DNA of 64,000 nucleotides. It comes from Dietzia sp. B32 (lineage in GTDB: Bacteria; Actinomycetota; Actinomycetes; Mycobacteriales; Mycobacteriaceae). Every line of letters starts with the position of its first letter. Positions within the stretch are counted from its first letter, which is position 1. Location of the stretch: positions 3,611,427 to 3,675,426 of the forward strand of contig NZ_CP093845.1 in assembly GCF_024732245.1 (NCBI RefSeq). Direction: 5' to 3'. The position numbers and the translations under genes were made by a program. A model generated the notes under the pieces. The model saw only the letters and a list, made by a program, of their open reading frames with translations. It searched no databases and had not been told where the DNA came from. Shown piece by piece: positions 55,202 to 64,000 of this stretch.

Positions 55202-56782
55202 TCAGGTCCGCGGCACGTCGCGGCGCCGGAATCCGACCACCCCCACGGCGACGAGGACGGCCGCGATGGCGAGGAGCACGGTCACGCCGACCGTGTCCAC
55301 GGGACCGACGGGGGCGGTGCCCACCGCGCCGAACGGGGACAGGCGCATCTGGTCCTCGCTGAGCCGGAGCGTGGGTCCCATGAGGGTGACGACGACGGCG
55401 AGGACGAACGGCACCCAGGCGAGGACCTGCAGCCGCGGGGCCGCACCGAACAGTCCGATGGAGACCGCGACGAACACCAGCGCGGCGGGGATGTACCACG
55501 CCCCGGCCCCGATGATGCGCACCGCGAGGCCCGCGTCGTCCAGCACGGCGGCCGCGGTGATCCCGAAGGCGGCCGCGCCGGCGAGGACCACCACGACGGT
55601 GCCGGCGGCCACGACGGCCGCGTGCGCGGCGAGCCATGACCACCGCGAGCGCCCCGTGGACAGCTCCACCTCGAGCCGGCCGGCGGCCTCCTCGGCGCGC
55701 AACCCGGTGAGGGTCTGCAACGCGAAGCCGGCTCCGAGGAATCCGGCGAAGGCGACGAGCATCTGCACGATCGAGTCGACCAGGGTGCCCGCATCGGCGA
55801 GGAACATCGCCAGGTCGGGGTTGGAGAGCATCGTCTCGACCACCACGTTCATCAGCGCGCCGTACACGGCCATCAGCGCCACCACGCCGATCGTCCAGCC
55901 GGCGAATGCGCCGAGGTGCTGGTGGACGGCGGACCCGGTCCGGGACGCGCGCCATCTCGACGCGGTGGCGGGGCCGGTCCGGGCCGGGACCAACCCCTGG
56001 CCCACGTCCCGGCGGCCGGCGAGCCACAGGGAGACGGCCGCGAGTCCGGCCGCGGCGGCGACGGCCACGATCAGAGGCACCACGGACGCATCGCCGAACG
56101 GCCGGGTGAGGCCGTGCCACCCCAACGGGGAGGTCCAGCTCAGCCAGTTGCGGTTGACGTCACCGATCCCGCGGGTGATGAGGGTCAGTCCGGCCGCGGC
56201 CATCGACACCGCCCACACGGTGCGGGTGTGCGCGAGTACCTGGGCGACCACGGCGGTGCCCGCGGCGTAGACCCAGCCGGCGGCGACGATCGAGCCCACG
56301 TACAGCGCCGCGCCGCCGGGATCGATCTCGAGGGTGAGGGTCGCCGTCCACAGCGCCAGTCCCAGGACGGTGAAGACCCCGACGACGACGACAAGTGCGG
56401 CCGCTGTCGGGGCGAGCCGACCGACCCGGCCCGACAACAGCAGTTCGGACCGTCCGGACTCCTCCTCCCTGCGGGTGGAGCGCGCGGTCAGGGCGATCGC
56501 CATGACGGGGATGCCGAAGGCGACCATGAACGAGTACTCGTTCATCATCACGCCGCCGAGGGTGTCGAGTCCGGCCACCCGGCCCGTGAGCATGATCATC
56601 GACTCGCCGACCGAGGTGCCGTACGCGGCGAGGTCCTGCGGGGTGTCGTAGAGGGCTGCGATCGAGAGCCCCGTGATGAGGTACAGCGCGGCGAGGCCGA
56701 GGACCCAGGCGGCCGCGACCCGCCACCCCGTGCGCAGGGCGATGCGGGTTAGTAGTCCGGTGCCGGCGAACGGCGAGGTCAT
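55202..56782 (-). CDS. ABC exporter permease (polyketide/antibiotic transporter type)
   Basis: 526-residue integral membrane protein with about twelve hydrophobic helices in two similar halves, each opening with an aromatic helix (LTRIALRTGWRVAAAWVLG and LGAFAGWTIGVVALMAVYG). Both halves have an acidic amphipathic loop (TARSTRREEESGRSELLLSG and LTGLRAEEAAGRLEVELSTG). This duplicated EEx(A/S)GRxE loop is typical of tetronasin-resistance-like ABC-2 permeases. The start overlaps the ATPase stop by four bases. Confidence 0.88.
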   Translation of the reverse strand: MTSPFAGTGLLTRIALRTGWRVAAAWVLGLAALYLITGLSIAALYDTPQDLAAYGTSVGESMIMLTGRVAGLDTLGGVMMNEYSFMVAFGIPVMAIALTARSTRREEESGRSELLLSGRVGRLAPTAAALVVVVGVFTVLGLALWTATLTLEIDPGGAALYVGSIVAAGWVYAAGTAVVAQVLAHTRTVWAVSMAAAGLTLITRGIGDVNRNWLSWTSPLGWHGLTRPFGDASVVPLIVAVAAAAGLAAVSLWLAGRRDVGQGLVPARTGPATASRWRASRTGSAVHQHLGAFAGWTIGVVALMAVYGALMNVVVETMLSNPDLAMFLADAGTLVDSIVQMLVAFAGFLGAGFALQTLTGLRAEEAAGRLEVELSTGRSRWSWLAAHAAVVAAGTVVVVLAGAAAFGITAAAVLDDAGLAVRIIGAGAWYIPAALVFVAVSIGLFGAAPRLQVLAWVPFVLAVVVTLMGPTLRLSEDQMRLSPFGAVGTAPVGPVDTVGVTVLLAIAAVLVAVGVVGFRRRDVPRT

Positions 56783-57702
56783 CCCCGGTCCCCTGCTCCG
56801 GAGTAGGCGCTGAGGAACAGGTCGTCCAGGCTGGGCGGGGTCGCGGTGAGCGTGTGGATGCCGGCCGCGTGCAGGACGCCGGTGACCTCCCCCAGCTGCG
56901 GGGCAGGCACGTGGCAGCGGACCTCGAACCGACCGTCGGCGGCCTCCTCGATCCGCAGGCCGTCGACCCCCGTCACGCGTCCGAGTGAACCCGGATCGGC
57001 GTCGGTGACGGCATGGACCTCGGTCGTGGTGTGGCGCCGCAGGTCGGCCAGCGTCCCCGAGGTGACGGTGCGTCCGTCGCGGATGATGCTCACCCGGTCG
57101 GCGAGCGCCTCGACCTCGCCCATGATGTGGCTGGACAGCAGCACGGTGGCGCCACCGTCGACGGCCTCGCGGACGCACTCCTGGAACGTCTGCTCCATGA
57201 GCGGGTCGAGGCCGGAGGTGGGCTCGTCCAGGACGAGCAGCTCCGCGTCGGACGCCAGCGCGGCGATCAGTGACACTTTCTGTCGATTGCCCTTGGAGTA
57301 GTCGCGCGTGCGCTTGGTGGGGTCCAGGCGGAAGCGGTCGATCAGTCCGTCGCGCCTGTCGGGGTCGAGTCCTCCGAGCGCCCGGCCCAGCAGGTCGATG
57401 CACTGGCCGCCCGTCAGCCGCGGCCACAGGGTCACCTCACCGGGGACGTAGGCCAGCCGGGCGTGCAGCTGGACCGCGTCTCGCCACGGGTCGCCGCCGA
57501 ACACCGTCACCCGGCCGGAGTCGGCGCGCATGAGCCCGAGCAGGATCCGGATCGTGGTGGATTTTCCCGACCCGTTGGGGCCGAGGAACCCGTGGACCTC
57601 CCCCCGGCGCACGTCCAGGTCGAGCTCGTCCAGGGCCCGGGCCCGGCCGAAGGTCTTGACCAGGCTCTCGACCCGCACCACGCTCTCGTCTTCTGAACGC
57701 AT
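56779..57702 (-). CDS. ABC transporter ATP-binding protein (drug exporter type)
   Basis: 307 residues. Walker A is GPNGSGKST, the signature motif is YSKGNRQKVSL (a Ser-Lys-Gly-Asn variant common in DrrA-like exporters), and Walker B is ELLVLDEPTSGLDP. A C-terminal domain of about 90 residues follows. It is translationally coupled to the permease, making a two-gene exporter. No TetR regulator is adjacent, so control is unknown. Its start faces the divergent esterase gene with a 59-base gap. Confidence 0.9.
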   Translation of the reverse strand: MRSEDESVVRVESLVKTFGRARALDELDLDVRRGEVHGFLGPNGSGKSTTIRILLGLMRADSGRVTVFGGDPWRDAVQLHARLAYVPGEVTLWPRLTGGQCIDLLGRALGGLDPDRRDGLIDRFRLDPTKRTRDYSKGNRQKVSLIAALASDAELLVLDEPTSGLDPLMEQTFQECVREAVDGGATVLLSSHIMGEVEALADRVSIIRDGRTVTSGTLADLRRHTTTEVHAVTDADPGSLGRVTGVDGLRIEEAADGRFEVRCHVPAPQLGEVTGVLHAAGIHTLTATPPSLDDLFLSAYSGAGDRG

Positions 57703-57761
57703 GACCAGCTCCTTCGTCCGATTACCCTGATCATCCCAGGGATCCGCGTCACAATGTGGGC

Positions 57762-58856
57762 ATGCGCTCTCCCATGTCCGGCCACCGTGCCTTCTCCCCG
57801 TCGATCGCGGATCGCGTCACCAAATCGGTCATGACCGCTGCGGGGTTCCTGCCCGGCCGGCTGCTCCGAGTAGTGGGTGGGACCCCGAGGCGGCTGGACG
57901 GCCAGGTTCTCGACCCGCACTTCCAGGCCGGGCTCCGGGTCATCTCGATGACGTCCGAGGGTGAATACGAGGACCTCACCGTCGACAGGGCACGTTCGGC
58001 TGTCGAGCGGTCGGCGTTCACGGTCTCGGGCAAGAAGATCGACCTCGCCGTCGTCTCCGACATCGTCCTCCCGCTCGGCGGCACCGGTCCGGACCGGGCC
58101 GACCTGCCCGCTCGCCTCTACTCGCCGGTCGAGGGGGACGAGCCGCTGCCGGTGCTGGTGTACTTCCACGGCGGCGGCTGGGTGCTCGGCAGCGTCGACT
58201 CGCACGACGCGACCTGCCGCTACATCGCACGGGCGGGCCGACTCAAGGTGATCAGCGTCGACTACCGGCTGGCACCGGAGTTCCGGTTCCCCACCGCCTC
58301 CGAGGACGCCCTCGCCGCGTTCCGGTACGTCCGCGACCACGCCGACGAATTCGGCGTGGACCCGACGCGCATCGCGGTGGGCGGTGACAGCGCCGGCGGC
58401 AACCTGGCGGCGGTGGTGTGCCAGCAGACGCGCGACGCCGGGGAGAAGATGCCGGACTTCCAACTGCTGTTCGTCCCCGCCACCAACATGTCCGCGCGGA
58501 CCCGCTCGTACGAGCTGTTCGGCGACGGCTTCTTCCTCACCCGGGCCAACATGGACTGGTACGAGGAGACCTACATCCGGTCCGACGAGGACCGGTTCGA
58601 CCCCCGCGCCTCCCCCCTGCTGGCGGAGGACTTCTCGGGACTGCCGCCCGCCCACGTGGCCACGGGCGGGTTCGACCCGCTGCGCGACGAGGGCGAGGCG
58701 TACGCCCGGAAGATGGCCGACGCCGGTGTCCCGGTCTCGCTGCGCCGCCACGATTCGCTGGTCCACCCGTTCGTCAACGCCGTCGGGGCCACCCCGCTCG
58801 CGCGCTCGGCACTGTCCGAGGCGGTGGGCGCGATGCGGATGGGGCTGGCGTACTGA
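57762..58856 (+). CDS. Alpha/beta hydrolase, hormone-sensitive-lipase (LipH/Est) family
   Basis: 364 residues with the HSL oxyanion motif VYFHGGGWVLG, the nucleophile elbow VGGDSAGGNLAA, and the catalytic Asp/His near the end (GGFDPLRDEGEAY, HDSLVHPFV). An N-terminal extension of about 110 residues precedes the core. A cytosolic esterase for short to medium acyl chains is expected; substrate unknown. ATG at 57762; a GTG two codons upstream is an alternative. Confidence 0.9.
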   Translation: MRSPMSGHRAFSPSIADRVTKSVMTAAGFLPGRLLRVVGGTPRRLDGQVLDPHFQAGLRVISMTSEGEYEDLTVDRARSAVERSAFTVSGKKIDLAVVSDIVLPLGGTGPDRADLPARLYSPVEGDEPLPVLVYFHGGGWVLGSVDSHDATCRYIARAGRLKVISVDYRLAPEFRFPTASEDALAAFRYVRDHADEFGVDPTRIAVGGDSAGGNLAAVVCQQTRDAGEKMPDFQLLFVPATNMSARTRSYELFGDGFFLTRANMDWYEETYIRSDEDRFDPRASPLLAEDFSGLPPAHVATGGFDPLRDEGEAYARKMADAGVPVSLRRHDSLVHPFVNAVGATPLARSALSEAVGAMRMGLAY

Positions 58857-58883
58857 CCCTGGAGCGCGTGTTACCTTGTGATC

Positions 58884-59032
58884 GCCAGCGAGACCGATCG
58901 GTCGCGGGAATCCGGTGTGACTCCGGAACTGACGCGCAGCGGTGAGGGTGATGGCGGGGCACGATGCCACTGGGCCGCACGGTCTGGGAAGGCGCTCCGT
59001 CCAGGTGATCCCGAGTCCGAATACCGGCTGGC
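58884..59032 (+). promoter_or_regulatory. Cobalamin riboswitch upstream of the btuF-btuC-btuD operon
   Basis: Outer P1 pairs GCCAGC (58884-58889) with GCTGGC (59027-59032). Conserved parts are visible in order: GGGAATCCGGTGTGACTCCGG, CTGACGCGCAGCGGTGAG, the B12 box GCCACTGGG at about 58966-58974, GGGAAGGCG and the GTGATCCCGAGTCCGAATACC end. It fits the classic long type with the peripheral stem. Expected to switch the transporter genes off when adenosylcobalamin is high. Confidence 0.92.
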
Positions 59033-59101
59033 CCTCGCGGTGACAACCGCCAGGTCATCATCGGGCTTCGCGTTCCAGGCCCGCGACCTCGGAGCACACC
59101 C

Positions 59102-60142
59102 ATGCGTTCTTCCGCCTTGTTCACCCTCGCCGGCGTCACCCTTCTCACCCTGGCCTCCTGCACCGCCCACGACCCGGCCGCGATCGCCGGCCCGCGCACC
59201 GATCCGATCGAGAACTGCGGGGAGCAGGTGCAGGTCGAGGCCCCGCCCGAGCGGGTCGTCTCACTCAACCAGGGCTCCACCGAGATCCTGTACGCCCTCG
59301 GCCTCGGCGACCGGATGGTCGGCACCGCCACCTGGACCGACCCGGTCCTGCCCGAGTTCGCCGAGGTGAACAGGTCAGTCCCCCGCCTGGCCGACAACGC
59401 GCCGTCGATGGAGGCCGTCCTCGACGTGGAGCCGGACTTCGTCACCGCCTCCTTCGGCAGCACCCTCGGGGAGGGCGGGGTCGCCGCCCGCGAGCAGTTC
59501 CACGAACTCGGCGTGGGCACGTACCTCTCCCCCACCGACTGTGTGGGCAAGGTCGCCGACTCCGGGGACGGCGTCCGGGAGACCCCGCTGACCCCGGACC
59601 TGCTCTACCGCGAGATCACCGAGCTCGCCCGGATCTTCGACGTGGAGCAGGCCGGTGACGAGCTGGTGGCGGACCTGCAGCGCCGGCTCGACGAGGCCGC
59701 CGAGAGCGTCGATGCCCGCGGGATCTCCGCGATGTACTGGTTCGCCAACTCCGAGTCCCCGTACCTGGCCGGCTGCTGCGGTGCCCCCGGCCTCATCTCG
59801 ACCACCCTGGGCCTGGAGAACGCCTTCGACGACACCACCCAGGAGTGGCCGCAGATCAGCTGGGAGGTCGTGGCCGAGCGCGACCCGGACGTGATCGTCG
59901 TGGGCGACCTGACCCGCAAGAGCCAGACCGCCGAGACCGCGGAGGCCAAGATCGCCTACCTCGAGTCCAACCCCGTCACCCGGGAGATGGCCGCGGTCCG
60001 CGAGAAGCGATTCATCGACATCACCGGCGCCGAGATGAACCCGTCGCTGCGCACGATCTACGGGGTGGAGACCGTCGCGGCGGGGCTCACCGAGCTTGGA
60101 CTCACCACGCCGGGTCTCGCCGAGCCGGACCCGGCGAACTGA
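59102..60142 (+). CDS. btuF: Cobalamin ABC transporter substrate-binding lipoprotein
   Basis: 346 residues. The lipobox LLTLASC places the lipidated Cys at 20. The class III periplasmic-binding fold shows PPERVVSLNQGSTEILYALGLGDRMVG and DVEPDFVTASFGS, with a C-terminal lobe around DPDVIVVGDLT. Family members bind iron siderophores or cobalamin; the B12 riboswitch and the downstream btuC, btuD and cobD genes make corrinoid the likely ligand. btuC follows after four bases. A second paralogue starts at 63310. Confidence 0.85.
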   Translation: MRSSALFTLAGVTLLTLASCTAHDPAAIAGPRTDPIENCGEQVQVEAPPERVVSLNQGSTEILYALGLGDRMVGTATWTDPVLPEFAEVNRSVPRLADNAPSMEAVLDVEPDFVTASFGSTLGEGGVAAREQFHELGVGTYLSPTDCVGKVADSGDGVRETPLTPDLLYREITELARIFDVEQAGDELVADLQRRLDEAAESVDARGISAMYWFANSESPYLAGCCGAPGLISTTLGLENAFDDTTQEWPQISWEVVAERDPDVIVVGDLTRKSQTAETAEAKIAYLESNPVTREMAAVREKRFIDITGAEMNPSLRTIYGVETVAAGLTELGLTTPGLAEPDPAN

Positions 60143-60146
60143 CCCG

Positions 60147-61232
60147 ATGACCCTCGCACCCGAGAGGACCCCCGCCACGGTGGGCCCGGCGTCACCGCAC
60201 CGGCGGCCGCCACTGCGGCGACCGTCCGCACTGGTCACCCTGTGGCTCGGCGGCCTGGGGCTGCTGGCGGTGTCGGCAGCGCTCGTCATCACCATCGGCC
60301 CGTCCGGACTCACCGCCGCCGACGTCGTCCAGTCCGCGCTGGCCCGCCTCACCGGAGCCGACTCCGGGCTCACGCGGATCCAGGAGGGGATCATCTGGAA
60401 CCTGCGGCTGCCGCGCACCCTCATGGCCGCGCTGGCCGGGGCGGGGCTCGCACTGTGCGGCGTCATCCTGCAGTCGCTGCTTCGCAACCCGCTGGCAGAC
60501 CCGTACATCCTCGGCATCTCCTCCGGGGCCTCGACCGGGGCGGTCCTCGTGGTGGTGCTCGGGGTCGGGGCGGGCGCGGTCGGGCTCACCACGGGGGCGT
60601 TCGTCGGGGCGCTCGCCGCGTTCGGCTTCGTCCTGGTCCTGGCCTTCGCGTCCGGCGGGACGCCCGACCGGGTGGTGCTGGCGGGGGTCGCGGCCACCCA
60701 GTTGTTCTCCGCGGTGACCTCGTTCGTCGTCTACATCGCCGCCGACGCCGAGCAGACCCGCGGCGTGCTGTTCTGGCTGCTCGGCTCGCTGGCCTCCGTC
60801 CGCTGGTCGGACGTGGCGGTGTGCGGCGTCGTGGTCCTGCTCGGGCTGGTGGCGTGCCTGCTGCACACCTCCAGCCTCGACGCGTTCACCTTCGGCCAGG
60901 ACGCCGCGGCCGCCCTCGGCGTCAACGTGGCGCGCACCCGGCTGGTGCTCATGGTGGTGACGGCGCTCGTCACGGCCGTCATCGTGAGCACCTGCGGGGC
61001 GATCGGCTTCGTGGGCCTAGTGCTGCCACACGCCGCCCGTGCCCTGGTCGGCGGCCGGCACCGGGTCCTCGTCCCGACCGCGGCGCTGATGGGGGCCGTG
61101 TTCGTGGTGTGGATCGACGCGGTCTCCCGCACCGTGATCGCGCCCCAGGAGTTGCCGATCGGGGTGGCGACCGCGCTCATCGGCGTCCCGGCCTTCGTCG
61201 GGCTCCTCCTGCGACGGGGACGGGGCCGATGA
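60147..61232 (+). CDS. btuC: FecCD-family permease, cobalamin transport
   Basis: 361-residue permease with about ten helices. It contains LRLPRTLMAALAGAGLALCGVILQ, RNPLADPYILGISSGASTGAV and the cytoplasmic coupling segment GAIGFVGLVLPHAARALVGGRHR. The ATG at 60147 is chosen as it lies four bases after btuF and keeps a plausible N-terminal cytoplasmic tail. Stop overlaps the ATPase start by four bases. Ligand is inferred from the riboswitch and cob genes. Confidence 0.88.
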   Translation: MTLAPERTPATVGPASPHRRPPLRRPSALVTLWLGGLGLLAVSAALVITIGPSGLTAADVVQSALARLTGADSGLTRIQEGIIWNLRLPRTLMAALAGAGLALCGVILQSLLRNPLADPYILGISSGASTGAVLVVVLGVGAGAVGLTTGAFVGALAAFGFVLVLAFASGGTPDRVVLAGVAATQLFSAVTSFVVYIAADAEQTRGVLFWLLGSLASVRWSDVAVCGVVVLLGLVACLLHTSSLDAFTFGQDAAAALGVNVARTRLVLMVVTALVTAVIVSTCGAIGFVGLVLPHAARALVGGRHRVLVPTAALMGAVFVVWIDAVSRTVIAPQELPIGVATALIGVPAFVGLLLRRGRGR

Positions 61233-62011
61233 CCCCGGCCACAGGCGCCCCGTCGACGCTCGAGGCGCGCAGCGTCTCGTGGTCCGTGCGCGGCCGGACC
61301 ATCCTCGACGACGTCAGCGTGGCCCCGGCCCACGGCACGATGGTCGGGGTGCTGGGGCCGAACGGATCCGGCAAGTCGACGCTCCTGCGCATCCTGACGG
61401 GCCTACTCCGCCCCGACACCGGATCGGTGCACCTCGACGGCACGGACATCCGATCACTCCCCCGCAAACGCCTGTCCCGGCGCCTGGCGCTGGTGGCGCA
61501 GGAGGCGACCACCGACCAGAACCCCACGGTCCGGGAGGTCATCGAACTCGGCCGCATCCCGCATCGCCCGGCCTGGTCGGGCCCCGCTCCCGGGGACGAC
61601 GGGGTGGTGCGGCGCGCGGCGGCCACGACCGGCCTCGGCGACCGCCTGGACCAGCGGTACGCGACGCTGTCCGGCGGCGAGCGGCAGCGGGTGCAGATCG
61701 CGCGGGCCCTGGCCCAGGAGCCCGGGGTGCTGGTCCTCGACGAACCGACCAACCACCTCGACATCCGCCACCAGCTCGACCTGCTGGCCCTCGTCCGCGC
61801 CACGGACACCACGGTGATCGCGGCCCTGCACGATCTCACCCTGGCGGCCACGTTCTGCGACCATCTCATCGTGTTATCCGGTGGGCGACTGGTGATCGGC
61901 GGCGCGCCCCACGAGGTGCTCACCGCCGATCTGATCCGGGAGGTGTACGGAGTGGAGGCCGAGGTGACCCACGACGGGCGGGGGGCGCATGTCCGCTATC
62001 TCGCGCGCTGA
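61229..62011 (+). CDS. btuD: ABC transporter ATPase, cobalamin uptake
   Basis: 260 residues: Walker A GPNGSGKST, Q-loop ALVAQEATTDQNPTV, signature LSGGERQRV, Walker B VLVLDEPTNHLDI and the H-loop in ALHDLTLA. Iron-chelate/B12-type ATPase. Translationally coupled to btuC by a four-base overlap and overlapped at the end by cobD. Confidence 0.9.
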   Translation: MTPATGAPSTLEARSVSWSVRGRTILDDVSVAPAHGTMVGVLGPNGSGKSTLLRILTGLLRPDTGSVHLDGTDIRSLPRKRLSRRLALVAQEATTDQNPTVREVIELGRIPHRPAWSGPAPGDDGVVRRAAATTGLGDRLDQRYATLSGGERQRVQIARALAQEPGVLVLDEPTNHLDIRHQLDLLALVRATDTTVIAALHDLTLAATFCDHLIVLSGGRLVIGGAPHEVLTADLIREVYGVEAEVTHDGRGAHVRYLAR

Positions 62012-63077
62012 CGGGACCGCACTCGCGACCCGCGCGGCAGGCATCGCGGCCGGGTTCGCTCTCGACCGCCTCGTCGGCGACCCGGGGCGGTTCCACCCCG
62101 TCGCGGGCTTCGGCCGGGTGGCGCTCGCCGTGGAGTCGCGACTCCTCCGGCCCGGCCGGACGCCCAATACGCAGCGGGCGGCGGGCCTGCTGTTCACCGG
62201 CCTCCTCGTGGGGGGCACCGCCGCTGCGGTGACGGGCGTCGGACGTCTCGCCGGACGGAACCGCGTCGCGGCAGTGGCGTGGGACGCCGCCGTGGTGTGG
62301 TCGTGCCTGGGCGGGTCGTCGCTGCTCGCGGTCGCGCGGCGGCAGGGTGACCTGCTCGCCCGGGGCGACCACGCGGGTTCCCGGGACCTGTTGCCGTGGT
62401 TGTGCGGTCGCGATCCGGCCGCGCTCGGCCCGGAGGATCTCGCGCGGGCGGTCGTCGAGTCGGTCGCGGAGAACACCTCCGATGCGGCGGTGGCGACGCT
62501 GTTCTGGGCCGCGGTGGCGGGTTCGCCCGGTGCCGCCGTCCACCGCGCGGCCAACACGCTGGACGCGATGGTGGGTCACCGTTCGGATCGGTACCGCCAC
62601 TTCGGCACCGCCGCGGCGCGGTTCGACGACGTGCTGGGGTTCCTGCCGGCCCGGGTGGCCGGCGCGCTCGGGGTGGTCTGTGCCCCGACCGTGGGCGGGA
62701 GTCCCGCCGGGGCCCTGCGGGTGTGGCTCCGTGATGCGCGGGCGCACCCGAGCCCGAACGCCGGGGTCGTCGAGGCCGTGTGCGCGGGCGCACTCGGGGT
62801 CCGGCTTGGCGGGCCCACGCCCTACCCCTACGGCGTGGAGGACCGAGCGGTCCTCGGTGACGGCCGGTCGGTCCGGGACGACGACATCCGCCGCGCGATC
62901 CTCCTGCACGACCGCGTCCAGGTGGGCACCGCTGCCCTGGCCGTGCTGGGTGTGGTCGTGCGTCGCGCCGTCCTCGGGCGGCGCCGGGCCACGAAGCGCG
63001 CGTGGTCGGCTCCGCCGAGCCGGGGTACCTGCAAAGCACGCGGACGCGGTGTGCCTATCCTGAGGGCGTACTGCTGA
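61989..63077 (+). CDS. cobD: Adenosylcobinamide-phosphate synthase (CbiB/CobD)
   Basis: Membrane enzyme that attaches aminopropanol phosphate to adenosylcobyric acid, before CobU and CobS act. The 362-residue protein has the family elements FALDRLVGDPGRFHPVAGFG, ENTSDAAVATLFWA, ANTLDAMVGHRSDRYRHFGTAAARFDDVLGFLPAR and SPNAGVVEAVCAGALGV. Its start lies within the last 23 bases of btuD. Its stop codon touches the second riboswitch: the final A of TGA is the first base of the P1 stem. Confidence 0.92.
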   Translation: MSAISRADGTALATRAAGIAAGFALDRLVGDPGRFHPVAGFGRVALAVESRLLRPGRTPNTQRAAGLLFTGLLVGGTAAAVTGVGRLAGRNRVAAVAWDAAVVWSCLGGSSLLAVARRQGDLLARGDHAGSRDLLPWLCGRDPAALGPEDLARAVVESVAENTSDAAVATLFWAAVAGSPGAAVHRAANTLDAMVGHRSDRYRHFGTAAARFDDVLGFLPARVAGALGVVCAPTVGGSPAGALRVWLRDARAHPSPNAGVVEAVCAGALGVRLGGPTPYPYGVEDRAVLGDGRSVRDDDIRRAILLHDRVQVGTAALAVLGVVVRRAVLGRRRATKRAWSAPPSRGTCKARGRGVPILRAYC

Positions 63078-63178
63078 CATCCGGAACGAGCAGGGGAAGA
63101 CCGGTGGGAATCCGGCGCTGACCCGCAACGGTGTGTGGCCACTTTCGTGACCGCGAGCCCGATTACCTGCCCGGATGT
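63077..63178 (+). promoter_or_regulatory. Second cobalamin riboswitch, short form
   Basis: P1 is formed by ACATCCGG (63077-63084) with CCGGATGT (63171-63178). The core GGGAAGACCGGTGGGAATCC, GCTGACCCGCAACGG, GTGGCCAC and GCGAGCCCGATTACCTGCC is in the expected order, but the region after the B12 box is short, so this is a compact variant. It precedes the second btuF and is expected to control it. Confidence 0.88.
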
Positions 63179-63309
63179 TCGCGACTCCGAGTACATCGCC
63201 GTGGTCTGCGATCCGGGGTCCTGTCAGGTGACGTGGTGTCGTCGTCGACTCCTACCCTCCTGCGGGTCTCACGTGTCGTCGACCGCACGACACGATCCGA
63301 GGACTGATC

Positions 63310-64000
63310 ATGTTCCGTCGCCACACCAGAATCACGCTCGCCACCCTCCTCGTCGCGGGGGTCGCACTCACCGGCTGCTCCCGCGGCGAGGCGCAGGAGG
63401 CCGCGGGCTCAACCGAACCCTTCGCCGACCCGGTGACCATCACCAACTGCGACCGCGAGGCCACCTACGACGCCCCACCCCAGCGCATCGTCTCGATGAA
63501 CGACCACGTCACCGAGACCCTCATCCAGATGGGGGCCGGCGACCGGATCGTGGGAATGGGATACGGCGAGCAGGACGACGTCCTGCCGGAGGTCGCCGAT
63601 CAGTTCCACACCATCCCCTCGCTGGCCGAGGAGTACCCGACCTGGGAGCAGATCGTGGACCTCGAGCCCGACCTCGTGGTGGCCGGGATGCGCAGCGCCT
63701 TCGACGACAAGGAGGGCCGCAGCCGCGACGCCCTCGAGGCCGCGGGGATCAACACCTTCCTGTTCTCGGAGTACTGCGGAGAGGGCTTCGGTGACCTGTC
63801 GATGCTCGAGACCGACTTCTCCCAGCTCGGCCGGATCCTCGACGTCGAGCAGGGGGCCCGGGACCTGACGGACCGGATCACCGGCGAGATGAGGGAGGTC
63901 CGAGAGACGCTCGATGCGTCGGGTGTCACCGGCACCCCCACGTTCTTCTACGACGGTGGCGAATCAGAACCGACGACGATCGGCGGCGTGGGCATCGGAC
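63310..64000 (+). CDS. Second cobalamin-type substrate-binding lipoprotein, truncated by window end
   Basis: The reading frame is open to the end of the window, so only about 230 residues are visible. MFRRHTRITLATLLVAGVALTGC is a lipoprotein signal with the lipidated Cys at 23, followed by PPQRIVSMNDHVTETLIQMGAGDRIVG, the class III binding-protein fold of BtuF/FecB type. It differs clearly from the first btuF gene (59102). The B12 riboswitch 130 bases upstream supports a corrinoid ligand. Its permease and ATPase partners may follow outside the window. Confidence 0.85.
   Translation, partial: MFRRHTRITLATLLVAGVALTGCSRGEAQEAAGSTEPFADPVTITNCDREATYDAPPQRIVSMNDHVTETLIQMGAGDRIVGMGYGEQDDVLPEVADQFHTIPSLAEEYPTWEQIVDLEPDLVVAGMRSAFDDKEGRSRDALEAAGINTFLFSEYCGEGFGDLSMLETDFSQLGRILDVEQGARDLTDRITGEMREVRETLDASGVTGTPTFFYDGGESEPTTIGGVGIG

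Overview
The window is high-GC actinobacterial DNA of the mycolic-acid group (Mycobacteriales). The gene order follows the Mycobacterium tuberculosis segment from about Rv2199c to Rv2247 with gaps and insertions: ctaF-ctaC/asnB/adoK/erpA/cobT-cobS/ilvE/gcvT/pepA/dlaT/lipB-lipA/glnA1/glnE-glnA2/panB/rnpB/Nif3/ptpA/SURF1/aceE/mabR-fabD-acpM-accD6. A Dietzia-like genome is my best guess, from the gene content and the tail of a 13E12-type HNH gene at the left edge; I cannot prove the genus from the sequence alone.

Layout. 1-2.0 kb: HNH gene tail, then cytochrome c oxidase subunits ctaF and ctaC (minus strand). 2.2-9 kb: asnB, adenosine kinase, an A-type Fe-S carrier, a DUF3043 membrane protein, and a fused cobU-cobT followed by cobS. 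9-18.6 kb: ilvE, gcvT, leucyl aminopeptidase, the two-lipoyl-domain E2 gene dlaT, lipB, lipA, DUF4191 and RDD membrane proteins. 18.7-32 kb: nitrogen block with glnA1 (preceded by a well-formed double GlnR box), glnE and glnA2. Between glnA1 and glnE lie about 7 kb of accessory genes, including a lower-GC two-gene module (DUF262-HNH plus EcsC). 32-45 kb: panB, an aminopeptidase, an SDR/Baeyer-Villiger-type pair, CYTH-CHAD protein, RNase P RNA, phosphatase/zinc-ribbon/Nif3/CobC cluster, HAD-PtpA pair, SURF1 and tRNA-Val. 45-54 kb: DUF3052, aceE, the MabR-type regulator and fabD-acpM-accD6, with kasA and kasB absent from their usual place. 54-64 kb: serine hydrolase, antibiotic-type ABC exporter, esterase, and a vitamin B12 uptake/salvage block (btuF-btuC-btuD-cobD and a second btuF) under two cobalamin riboswitches.

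How the genes connect. GlnE can adenylylate the conserved tyrosine of GlnA1, and the GlnR box gives a transcriptional input. LipB and LipA make the lipoyl cofactor used by DlaT, whose E1 partner in the pyruvate dehydrogenase complex is AceE. CobU-CobT, CobS, CobD and the B12 ABC transporter form a cobinamide/cobalamin uptake and salvage route. CtaC, CtaF and SURF1 belong to the aa3 oxidase.

Most unusual point: the last 24 bases of glnA1 (20213-20236) are repeated with only three mismatches at 23543-23566, just beyond the DUF262-HNH/EcsC pair. This looks like the footprint of an integrated element that used the glnA1 3' end as its target and carries a candidate two-gene defence module.
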